From Robiginitalea aurantiaca (GTDB taxonomy: Bacteria; Bacteroidota; Bacteroidia; Flavobacteriales; Flavobacteriaceae), in contig NZ_JAUDUY010000003.1 of NCBI RefSeq assembly GCF_030380815.1, forward strand, positions 62,001 through 126,000: a stretch of 64,000 nucleotides of DNA, given 5' to 3'. The position numbers and the translations under genes were made by a program. A model generated the notes under the pieces. That model saw only the letters and a list, made by a program, of their open reading frames with translations. It did not search any database and was not told the origin of the DNA. Shown piece after piece: positions 29,745-36,669 of this stretch (position 1 is the first letter of the stretch; each line of letters opens with the position of its first letter).

Positions 29745-29784
29745 CTTAAGTGACTGAACGTATGGCAGTGTAGTCGTACTTTTA
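29740..29784 (+). promoter_or_regulatory. Crp/Fnr-type operator B and promoter of the first persulfide dioxygenase gene
   Basis: Operator TGTAACTTAAGTGACT (29740-29755) overlaps the SulP stop codon. After 21 nt comes TACTTTTA (29777-29784), one base off TAnnTTTG. This is the weakest operator (two mismatches in the right half), but the spacing is identical to the other six. Confidence 0.6.
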
Positions 29785-29814
29785 TTTCAAGTAAAATCAA
29801 AAAAGTAAAGAAAG

Positions 29815-31233
29815 ATGAAAGTTGAACAAATTTATACAGGATGTCTTGCTCACGCAGCCTATTACATCGAAAGCAAAGGAGAAGCAGCAGTTTTTGACCC
29901 GCTCAGGGAGGTTCAGCCTTATATCGACAGGGCCCAGATAGATAATGCGGAAATCAAATATGTTTTTGAGACGCATTTCCACGCTGACTTTGTCAGTGGA
30001 CACCTCGATCTCCAGAAGAAGACCGGAGCAGCTATTGTTTTTGGCCCGAATGCCAAACCCGGATATGATGCCACCATAGCAGAGGATGGGCAGGTGTTTA
30101 CTGTAGGGGATTACAAGGTCAAGGTAATCCATACCCCAGGGCATACGATGGAGAGTACCACATATTTGCTGATAGATGAAAATGACAAAATGCACGGGAT
30201 TATTACAGGGGACACCTTATTTATTGGAGATGTAGGGCGTCCGGACCTCGCTCAGCACGTGGTTTCCGAACTAACTGAAGAGAAGCTTGCCAGCCACCTC
30301 TTTGATTCCCTGCGAAATAAAATCATGCCCTTGCCCGACCACCTTATCGTTTATCCCAATCACGGTGCGGGTTCCGCCTGTGGTAAGATGATGAGCAAGG
30401 AAACCACAGATACCCTTGGGAATCAGAAAAAGGTCAATTACGCCTTGAGGGCCGATATGACCCGTGAGGAGTTTATCAAAGAGCTGCTCACCGGATTAAC
30501 CGCCCCTCCCGGATATTTCCCTCAGAACGTTCTGTTGAACATTCAGGGGTACGAGTCCCTGGACGAGATTATGGAAAGGGGTACCCAGCCTTTAAGCCCT
30601 GAAGCCTTTGAGGCCGCTGCAAACGAAACAGGCGCCCTGGTCCTCGATACCCGGGATGCCTCGGATTTTGCGAAAGGCTTTATTCCCAACAGCATCAATA
30701 TTGGGTTGGAAGGTAACTTTGCCCAATGGGTAGGCGAAATGATCCCGGATGTAAAACAACCACTTCTTCTGGTCACCTATCCTGAAAAAGAAGAGGAGGC
30801 CGTTACCCGTCTATCCAGGGTAGGATACGATAATACCCTTGGCTTTTTGACCGGAGGCTTTGAAACCTGGGCAAAATCAGGAAAGGATTACGAAACAGCC
30901 GGAAGGGTTGAAGTTGGTGAGGTGGTAAAGCAATTTGAAAAAGATGCACTGCCACTGATCATCGATGTTCGCAAGAAAAGTGAATACGATTCAGAACACC
31001 TGATCGATGCGATTAATGTTCCATTGAATGAAATCAATCAGCACCTTGCACAATTCCCAAAGGAAAAACCTTTTTTGATCCACTGTGCCGGAGGCTATCG
31101 GAGTATGATTGCATCCTCAATCCTGAAACAAAGGGGATGGGATAACTTCTCAGATATAATCGGAGGCTTTGACGAGCTTAAGGAGACCTCCATGCCAAAA
31201 TCGGAGTACGTATGTCCTTCTACCCTGTTGTAG
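29815..31233 (+). CDS. CstB-like persulfide dioxygenase-rhodanese fusion (copy 1)
   Basis: A 472 aa three-domain enzyme expected to oxidise low-molecular-weight persulfides. Residues 1-240 are an ETHE1-like metallo-beta-lactamase domain with THFHAD (His54, His56, Asp58), His110 in HTPGH and Asp133 in TGD for iron. Cys189 lies in HGAGSACGK, as in Staphylococcus CstB. Residues about 255-350 are a rhodanese-like domain without a catalytic cysteine. Residues about 375-470 are an active-type rhodanese with Cys424 in HCAGGYRS. This is the order found in CstB, which makes thiosulfate or sulfite from persulfide. It has its own operator/promoter and terminator. A closely similar copy follows directly. 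Confidence 0.9.
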   Translation: MKVEQIYTGCLAHAAYYIESKGEAAVFDPLREVQPYIDRAQIDNAEIKYVFETHFHADFVSGHLDLQKKTGAAIVFGPNAKPGYDATIAEDGQVFTVGDYKVKVIHTPGHTMESTTYLLIDENDKMHGIITGDTLFIGDVGRPDLAQHVVSELTEEKLASHLFDSLRNKIMPLPDHLIVYPNHGAGSACGKMMSKETTDTLGNQKKVNYALRADMTREEFIKELLTGLTAPPGYFPQNVLLNIQGYESLDEIMERGTQPLSPEAFEAAANETGALVLDTRDASDFAKGFIPNSINIGLEGNFAQWVGEMIPDVKQPLLLVTYPEKEEEAVTRLSRVGYDNTLGFLTGGFETWAKSGKDYETAGRVEVGEVVKQFEKDALPLIIDVRKKSEYDSEHLIDAINVPLNEINQHLAQFPKEKPFLIHCAGGYRSMIASSILKQRGWDNFSDIIGGFDELKETSMPKSEYVCPSTLL

Positions 31234-31256
31234 GAGTTCACCTGTAACAGTTTGAG

Positions 31257-31283
31257 GCCCGCCTGATTTCAGGCGGGCTTTTT
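31257..31283 (+). terminator. Intrinsic terminator between the two CstB-like genes
   Basis: Perfect 10 bp arms GCCCGCCTGA (31257-31266) and TCAGGCGGGC (31269-31278), a 2 nt nominal loop, then a T run. It ends the copy 1 transcript just before operator C. Confidence 0.88.
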
Positions 31284-31287
31284 CTTG

Positions 31288-31332
31288 TGTAACCCTGGTT
31301 ACTGTATGGACCGACGTTTATTCTTAAATTTG
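31288..31332 (+). promoter_or_regulatory. Crp/Fnr-type operator C and promoter of the second persulfide dioxygenase gene
   Basis: Operator TGTAACCCTGGTTACT (31288-31303, one mismatch from a perfect palindrome), 21 nt spacer, then TAAATTTG (31325-31332), an exact -7 box. It begins only 5 nt after the upstream terminator's T run. Confidence 0.78.
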
Positions 31333-31360
31333 CCTAAGTTTTAATTTGGAAAATAGTACC

Positions 31361-32773
31361 ATGATAATAGAACAGATTTATACAGGTTGCCTGGCACAGG
31401 GAGCATATTATATTGAGAGTAAGGGTGAGGCCGCCATCATTGACCCCTTGAGGGAAGTGGGCCCCTATATCAAAAGGGCACGGCAGGACCGGGCTGAAAT
31501 CAAATATATTTTTGAAACCCACTTTCACGCCGATTTTGTCAGTGGACACCTGACCCTGTCGCGAAAAACGGGTGCGCCAATCGTTTTTGGCCCCCTGGCA
31601 AACCCAAGTTTTGAAGCAATAATTGCCGAAGACGGGCAGGAGTTCAAAATTGGAGACCTGACCCTGGTGGTGCTCCATACCCCGGGACACACCATGGAGA
31701 GTACTACGTATTTGCTCCGGGATGCAGAAGGAAAGGACCACGCTATTTTTAGCGGAGACACTTTGTTTTTAGGTGATGTTGGTCGTCCCGACCTGGCCCA
31801 AAAGGCCGCCGACATGACCCAGGAACAACTTGCCTCTACGCTCTTTGACAGTCTGAGATCCAAAATCATGCCCCTGGCTGACGATATTATCGTTTACCCG
31901 GCACACGGGGCGGGATCTGCATGTGGCAAAAACATGTCCAAGGAAACCGTAGACACGCTGGGGAATCAAAAAAAGACGAACTACGCCCTTCGTCCGGACA
32001 TGACCCGGGAAGAGTTTGTGGCTGAGGTAACCGATGGCCTGTTACCTCCCCCGAATTATTTTCCCCTGAATGTAAAGATGAATAAAGAGGGGTATGAAGA
32101 CATAGATCAGGTCCTGGAACGCGGAACTAAAGCCCTTTCTCCGGATGCTTTTGAAGTTGCAGCCAACGAAACAGGGGCTGTGGTACTTGATGTTCGCAGT
32201 GAGGATGATTTTGCAAAAGGACACATACCCCGTTCCATTTTTATTGGTCTTGACGGCAGTTTTGCCCCTTGGGTAGGCGCCCTGGTTGCGGATACGGCCC
32301 AACCGATTCTGCTTGTCGTTCCCGAAGGCCGGGAAGAAGAAGCGGTCACCCGACTTTCCAGAGTGGGATTCGATAATACCCTGGGATACCTCGAGGGTGG
32401 TTTTGAGGCATGGCGGAAAGCTTCCAAAGAATACGACACGGTGAGTCCGGTAGCTCCAAAGCAATTGAAAGTGCTTATGTCTGAAGATCCGCAAACCAAG
32501 GTCTTTGACGTAAGGAAAGAAAGTGAATACCTTTCTGAACATCTTTTAGAGGCCGAAAACACGCCTCTGGACTACCTGAATGACTTTTTGAGTGGTTTCC
32601 CAAAAGAGGAGGTCTTTTATCTTCACTGTGCCGGGGGTTACCGAAGCATGATTGCCGCTTCCATTCTTAAAAGTCGTGGAATTCACAATCTGGTGGATGT
32701 TTCCGGAGGTTTTAAAGCGATAAAGGAAGCCGGTCTTCCGGTATCGGATTACGTTTGCCCAAGTACGCTGTAA
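31361..32773 (+). CDS. CstB-like persulfide dioxygenase-rhodanese fusion (copy 2)
   Basis: 470 aa from the ATG at 31361 (MIIEQIYTGC), which aligns with the start of copy 1; an ATG five codons upstream is also in frame. Same three domains as copy 1: the iron-binding MBL domain (THFHADF, HTPGHTMES, SGDTLFLGDVGRPD), the GSACGK cysteine, a central rhodanese without cysteine (LLVVPEGREEEAVTRLSRV), and a C-terminal rhodanese with Cys423 in HCAGGYRS. By eye the two copies match at well over half of positions, so they arose by tandem duplication. All active residues are kept, so both should work; differing substrates or expression levels are possible. Confidence 0.9.
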   Translation: MIIEQIYTGCLAQGAYYIESKGEAAIIDPLREVGPYIKRARQDRAEIKYIFETHFHADFVSGHLTLSRKTGAPIVFGPLANPSFEAIIAEDGQEFKIGDLTLVVLHTPGHTMESTTYLLRDAEGKDHAIFSGDTLFLGDVGRPDLAQKAADMTQEQLASTLFDSLRSKIMPLADDIIVYPAHGAGSACGKNMSKETVDTLGNQKKTNYALRPDMTREEFVAEVTDGLLPPPNYFPLNVKMNKEGYEDIDQVLERGTKALSPDAFEVAANETGAVVLDVRSEDDFAKGHIPRSIFIGLDGSFAPWVGALVADTAQPILLVVPEGREEEAVTRLSRVGFDNTLGYLEGGFEAWRKASKEYDTVSPVAPKQLKVLMSEDPQTKVFDVRKESEYLSEHLLEAENTPLDYLNDFLSGFPKEEVFYLHCAGGYRSMIAASILKSRGIHNLVDVSGGFKAIKEAGLPVSDYVCPSTL

Positions 32774-32806
32774 CCGTTAAATCTTTTTTTACAGATTTTT
32801 CAGTTA

Positions 32807-32851
32807 TGTAACCAAAGTTACTGTAGCGGGAAACCGAAATACCTAAATTAG
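32807..32851 (+). promoter_or_regulatory. Crp/Fnr-type operator D and orphan promoter
   Basis: Operator TGTAACCAAAGTTACT (32807-32822), 21 nt spacer, then TAAATTAG (32844-32851), one base off the -7 consensus. No protein gene begins within 160 nt; a strong terminator intervenes at 32951-32985. See the candidate small RNA entry. Confidence 0.72.
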
Positions 32852-32855
32852 TATT

Positions 32856-32985
32856 GTGGTTGAAAAAGCCATAAGAATAAAAGCTTAAGTCCTGATTTAT
32901 TCAGGCAGGCAGTTAAAATTTAGATGGTTGAGTTGATTGTTTTTAGTGATAAAAGCGGCCTGATGTAGCGGGCCGCTTTTTTTTT
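32856..32985 (+). ncRNA. Candidate regulator-controlled small RNA (about 130 nt)
   Basis: The interval from the start expected 4-5 nt after the orphan promoter D box to the terminator at 32951-32985 is about 130 nt and holds no convincing reading frame. The longest ATG frame (32923-32967) codes for 14 residues and ends inside the terminator loop. The predicted RNA has a 5' hairpin (CCTGA at 32891-32895 pairing with TCAGG at 32901-32905), a single-stranded AU-rich middle, and a GC-rich terminator hairpin with a U tail, the normal layout of a bacterial trans-acting small RNA. The alternative is an attenuated leader of the lipoprotein gene at 33019. Expression is inferred only. Confidence 0.45.
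32951..32985 (+). terminator. Intrinsic terminator upstream of the heme lipoprotein gene
   Basis: Arms AAAAGCGGCC (32951-32960) and GGCCGCTTTT (32971-32980) are perfect 10 bp complements with a 10 nt loop, followed by further T residues to 32985. It is the only strong terminator between the second CstB-like gene and 33019. Confidence 0.88.
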
Positions 32986-33018
32986 GACTGACCTGAAAAT
33001 TTCCGAAAATCCGAATCG

Positions 33019-33639
33019 ATGAAATATCTTTTAATTCCTGTCTTTCTGCTGGCCGTACTGCTGGGCTGCAAAGACACCCAAAACCAAAAACAAGTACTGC
33101 CTTCCCACTCTGAAGCTTCAACAGGTGAAAAGGGAAATGAATTGAACTCGGCGGACTATCAGGAAAAAGGCATGGAATACGCCATGGCGGTTCAGGGGAC
33201 ACTGGGTAAAACACTCCAATCGGAAATTCAGAAATCCGGAATAAAGGAAGCTATTGTGTTCTGCAAGGTAGAGGCATTACCCATCACGGACAGCCTTTCG
33301 AAAAAATTCGGCGCATCTATAAGCAGGATCTCAGACAAGCCCAGGAACCCTGTTAATATGGCCGGGGCCGAAGAGATGAAATTAATTTCGAATTACAGAA
33401 CTGAATTGAGTCAGGGACAGAGTCCTGAAGGCCTGGTGGTTCGTCAGGATGACCGTACGAATTTTTACTATCCCATCCTGACCAATAACCTATGTCTTAA
33501 ATGCCATGGCGCCCCCGGGGATGATATTCGTCCAGACGTCCTTACGATCCTGGAGGAATACTATCCGCAGGATCAGGCAACGGGATATTCGTCCAATCAA
33601 CTGCGGGGACTCTGGAAAGTGTCCTTCTCAGAAAATTAA
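33019..33639 (+). CDS. DUF3365/Tll0287-like heme lipoprotein
   Basis: A 206 aa lipoprotein (signal MKYLLIPVFLLAVLLGC, lipid Cys17) with a DUF3365-type sensor/heme domain. The NFYYPILTNNLCLKCHG stretch provides a CxxCH c-type heme site at about residue 161, and the early AIVFCKVEALPI contributes the second conserved region of the family. It is probably a periplasmic or outer-membrane-anchored redox or gas-sensing heme protein. It starts 33 nt after a terminator, and I see no island operator at the standard distance, so its expression may be separate or by readthrough. The racemase gene follows after 21 nt. Confidence 0.8.
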   Translation: MKYLLIPVFLLAVLLGCKDTQNQKQVLPSHSEASTGEKGNELNSADYQEKGMEYAMAVQGTLGKTLQSEIQKSGIKEAIVFCKVEALPITDSLSKKFGASISRISDKPRNPVNMAGAEEMKLISNYRTELSQGQSPEGLVVRQDDRTNFYYPILTNNLCLKCHGAPGDDIRPDVLTILEEYYPQDQATGYSSNQLRGLWKVSFSEN

Positions 33640-33660
33640 ACTTTTAAAGCACCGTAGCAC

Positions 33661-34344
33661 ATGAGAACAATTGGTTTAATCGGAGGTACTTCATGGCATT
33701 CCACTATGGCCTATTACAAGATGATCAATGAGGGTGTTGGGGCCAGGATCGGCACCCAGGGAAATCCTGAACTCATCCTTTACAGCATCAACATCGAGAT
33801 CATGCGGGAGCAGAACCGCGAAAAAATCAACGCTAAATATCTGGAGGTTTCCCGAAGACTGATCGATGCCGGGGCAGAAGCTATCCTGATTTGCGCGAAT
33901 ACACCTCATATGGTTTACGATTTTGTACAGCCCCAAATCGAGGTGCCCATCCTGCACATTGCAGATGCCACTGGGCAGGAGGCCAAAAGGCTCGGGTTGA
34001 AGAAATTAGCGCTTCTCGGCAATCGGCCTACGATGACCGGGTCCTTTATCCCAAAGGTACTGGAAGAAAAATATGGCATCCAAACCCTGATCCCCGAATC
34101 GCATTGCCTCTCCCAGGCCCACACCTATGTTTCAGAAGAACTTACGCGCGGGAAGTTTACAGATCAGGCGCGAAGCTTTTTCACTACTCAGATTGAACTC
34201 CTAAAAGCACGGGGAGCCGATGGGGTCATTCTCGGGTGTACAGAGTTGCCTTTACTGCTAGAGGCCGGAGCGTTACCGCTGCCCGGTTTAGCCACCACTG
34301 ACCTGCATGCACAAATGGCCATTGATTTTATCCTGGATTCCTGA
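33661..34344 (+). CDS. Aspartate/glutamate racemase-family protein
   Basis: A 227 aa protein of the Asp/Glu/hydantoin racemase superfamily. It has the N-terminal IGLIGGTSWHSTMAYYK signature, the first catalytic cysteine in LICANTPHM (about residue 81), and the second in ILGCTELPLLL (about residue 193). Both cysteines are present, so PLP-independent racemase activity on an acidic amino acid is expected. It lies 21 nt after the heme lipoprotein gene and converges on the desaturase-like gene. A link to sulfur metabolism is not evident; it may act on a sulfinic or cysteate-type amino acid, but that is speculation. Confidence 0.85.
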   Translation: MRTIGLIGGTSWHSTMAYYKMINEGVGARIGTQGNPELILYSINIEIMREQNREKINAKYLEVSRRLIDAGAEAILICANTPHMVYDFVQPQIEVPILHIADATGQEAKRLGLKKLALLGNRPTMTGSFIPKVLEEKYGIQTLIPESHCLSQAHTYVSEELTRGKFTDQARSFFTTQIELLKARGADGVILGCTELPLLLEAGALPLPGLATTDLHAQMAIDFILDS

Positions 34345-34356
34345 TCAGGAAGCAGC

Positions 34357-35241
34357 CTATCCGTTGCCCTTTTTAGGTTTTGTGAATCCGTAGAGATTCT
34401 GGTGTACAAAATCCTTTGGGAAATCTGCATCTCCAGGGAACCCCAGTTCAATGGTTCCACTGTCCTCCGGAACGTAATTCGTTTTGAAAATATAATCCCA
34501 GAGACTCAGGCTTATACCAAAGTTCACACCGAATGAGCCCTCCGGAAGGACGTATGCATGATGGTAGAGATGCATTACCGGGTTGTTGAAAACGTATTTC
34601 AACGGACCCCAGGTGAGTTTGATATTCGCATGGTTAAGATGTCCAATGGAAATGGCGATAAAGTGCACAATATAGGCCTGTTCCGGTTCAAAACCTCCAA
34701 GGATCATCACCCCGAAAACCTTTAGCGGTTTGTAGAGTACATTCTCCATCCAGTGATATCTCAGATGGGCCGCAAACCCCATTTCCTTAACGCTGTGATG
34801 CACCTTGTGGAAATTCCATAGCACCCGGTATTTGTGCAGCAGGATATGGGTGAACCACTGTACAAAATCCAGTACAATAAAGAATACCAGGAGTTGCAGC
34901 CACATAGGCCAGGCACTCATATCCACTATAGCCAGGCTCTTCGCGGTGATGCCAATATCTGAAAAAAGCACTTCCAGCATCTTGTATACCCCGCTGATGA
35001 CGATGGCGAAAATGAAGAAATTAAAGAACATATAAAAGGCATCCAGCCAGAAGTCCTTCCGGAAAATGGACTGGTCCTTCCTCCAGGGGAATGCGATTTC
35101 AAGCATCCATACGATCAGGGAAATGGCTATAAGTCCCCAGAAGTAATTCGTATACCAGGGGACCTCGAATAAGATAGACTTCCAGGTCCATTGCAGTGTC
35201 CCCATAAAGGCGTTTCCAAATGCGTCAAAATATTTTTCCAT
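34357..35241 (-). CDS. Fatty acid hydroxylase/sterol desaturase-family membrane protein
   Basis: About 294 aa from ATG 35241 (MEKYFDAFGNAFMG). A longer frame from 35304 would overlap the rhodanese gene by 61 nt and is unlikely. Several membrane segments and the di-iron histidine motifs HILLH, HKVHH and HLYHHAY (with HLNHAN) mark the fatty acid hydroxylase superfamily (sterol desaturase, alkylglycerol monooxygenase and relatives). It is the last gene of the sulfite dehydrogenase operon, 2 nt after the rhodanese gene. Its role there is unexplained: it may hydroxylate a membrane lipid, perhaps a sulfonolipid or capnine-type precursor, but that is only a guess. Confidence 0.82.
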   Translation of the reverse strand: MEKYFDAFGNAFMGTLQWTWKSILFEVPWYTNYFWGLIAISLIVWMLEIAFPWRKDQSIFRKDFWLDAFYMFFNFFIFAIVISGVYKMLEVLFSDIGITAKSLAIVDMSAWPMWLQLLVFFIVLDFVQWFTHILLHKYRVLWNFHKVHHSVKEMGFAAHLRYHWMENVLYKPLKVFGVMILGGFEPEQAYIVHFIAISIGHLNHANIKLTWGPLKYVFNNPVMHLYHHAYVLPEGSFGVNFGISLSLWDYIFKTNYVPEDSGTIELGFPGDADFPKDFVHQNLYGFTKPKKGNG

Positions 35242-35243
35242 AG

Positions 35244-36203
35244 CTACTGTAAAATTAATGTGGTACTGTCTTTTTCTATCGGGGCTCCTTCCGAAGCACT
35301 CCATTCCAACCAGGATCCATCATAGTTGTAGACCCGGGTATATCCTAATAGTTGCGTTAAAACAAAAAAAGTATGAGCCGAACGAACACCCGAATGGCAA
35401 TATACCACGACAGGGGTGTCCTTGTCTTCCGGCAGGCCTTTGTAAACCTTAGTTAATTCTTCCAGGGTACGGAATTTCTTGGTTCCGTGAAAGTCCACAG
35501 CGTGCGCCCAGTCGATGTTGATGCTTCCGGGAATACGCCCTGCGGTTTTAGCCCCTTTTTTTATTCGCTTTCCTGAGTGTTCATCGGTAGTCCGGGCATC
35601 TATCAGGGTTCCGTGTTCCGCTACAAGAAGGGAATGCAAACTGTCCTTTTCAATTTTCAGGTGAGGCGCGTCCCTCAGGGGAAACCTGAATGATCCTTCA
35701 GGACGGGGTTCATAGGCAATGCTGACCTCCCCTTTTTCATTCTGCCAACTCTGTAATCCCCCGTTGAGCAACCGCACCTGGTTAAAGCCATAGGTTCTTA
35801 GAACCCACCACAGGCGTGCTGCATTCACATTGCCCTGATCGTCGTAGAGAATCAGGCTGTCTTTTGAAGAGATGCCGTGGGAGGACAGTAATTTTTCAAT
35901 TTCAGATTTTGTGGCCATCATGCCCCGCACATGGTGCGTATGATCCTCAATATCACTGCGCCAAAGGGGGATTGCACCTTCGAGATGACCCTGATCGAAG
36001 GCCTCCCGTTCTCTGAAATCAATGATCCGGATGTCTTCATTATTCTGAATCGCCAAAAGTTCGTCCACCTCGATCAACGATTCCGGATGCGCATAATTAA
36101 GGGTTTTTACCCCGGCTTTTTCGGAATCCAGAGGCGTGACTTCCCTCCCCCGGCAGGCGGAGAGCATAATGAGCAGGATCAAAAGCTTATTCTTCCAGCG
36201 CAT
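35244..36203 (-). CDS. Exported double-rhodanese sulfurtransferase (lipoprotein)
   Basis: About 319 aa from ATG 36203 (MRWKNKLLILLIMLSACRG), which gives a lipoprotein signal. A longer frame to 36290 would lose this and overlap the cytochrome gene more. Two rhodanese domains follow: an N-terminal one with no clear catalytic cysteine (residues about 45-155, IRIIDFREREAFDQGHLEGAIPL) and a C-terminal one (about 175-300) with Cys269 in VVYCHSGVRSAH. This two-domain layout matches thiosulfate or 3-mercaptopyruvate sulfurtransferases. It overlaps the cytochrome gene by 17 nt. It likely moves sulfane sulfur in the periplasm next to the sulfite dehydrogenase. Confidence 0.88.
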   Translation of the reverse strand: MRWKNKLLILLIMLSACRGREVTPLDSEKAGVKTLNYAHPESLIEVDELLAIQNNEDIRIIDFREREAFDQGHLEGAIPLWRSDIEDHTHHVRGMMATKSEIEKLLSSHGISSKDSLILYDDQGNVNAARLWWVLRTYGFNQVRLLNGGLQSWQNEKGEVSIAYEPRPEGSFRFPLRDAPHLKIEKDSLHSLLVAEHGTLIDARTTDEHSGKRIKKGAKTAGRIPGSINIDWAHAVDFHGTKKFRTLEELTKVYKGLPEDKDTPVVVYCHSGVRSAHTFFVLTQLLGYTRVYNYDGSWLEWSASEGAPIEKDSTTLILQ

Positions 36204-36669
36204 ACCATTGAATATTCTCGAGGTTCTGACGGCGTCCTTTTTCACCAGGCGCGTAATAGGTAGCCAGATAGGCCACGATGATGTCTTCATTCTTACCCAG
36301 ATCCCAAAGGTTCTGGGTTTCCTGCATCCATTTGATTGTGGAGCGCCATCCTTCGGCGTTCATCCGGTTTTGGGTGACCAGTTTCGCAGAATGGCAATTT
36401 GTACAGTTATTCACTACCGTCATAAGGCCTTCACCTTCAACAAATCCGGTTCGCAGGTGAATCCCGTTCTCAATTTTGTCGAAATCATCTTCTTCGGGAG
36501 GCGTAACCACGACGAGTGCTTCCGGTTCAGGGGAAAATGCGGAGAGGGTGGGGTCGATCATCAGGTATACCAGGAATCCCCCCACGACCATGAACATCGC
36601 GAAGATAATCCCCATCATCCTCGATATCGCACGTGCGCTTTGTTCAAATTTACTTGCCGGATTTTCCAT
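36187..36669 (-). CDS. Membrane-anchored c-type cytochrome (SorB-like electron acceptor)
   Basis: About 160 aa from ATG 36669 (MENPASKFEQ). One N-terminal membrane segment (about residues 18-37) is followed by a periplasmic domain with one heme-binding CxxCH (Cys89, Cys92, His93 in NNCTNCHSAK) and a likely distal methionine in the WMQET region. The start overlaps the stop of the sulfite dehydrogenase gene by 1 nt (TGATG). This pairing mirrors SorAB, where a cytochrome takes electrons from the molybdenum subunit, so a role as electron acceptor for sulfite oxidation is very likely. Confidence 0.87.
   Translation of the reverse strand: MENPASKFEQSARAISRMMGIIFAMFMVVGGFLVYLMIDPTLSAFSPEPEALVVVTPPEEDDFDKIENGIHLRTGFVEGEGLMTVVNNCTNCHSAKLVTQNRMNAEGWRSTIKWMQETQNLWDLGKNEDIIVAYLATYYAPGEKGRRQNLENIQWYALEE

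Noticed and set aside
31242-31257. TGTAACAGTTTGAGGC after the first CstB-like gene, considered as an operator
   Set aside because: Only the left half matches; the right half has no resemblance and there is no box at the standard distance. A better site lies at 31288.
32042-32542. Long open frames on the minus strand inside the second CstB-like gene
   Set aside because: They are antisense shadows of a well-supported enzyme gene with all catalytic residues; their translations have no domain features.
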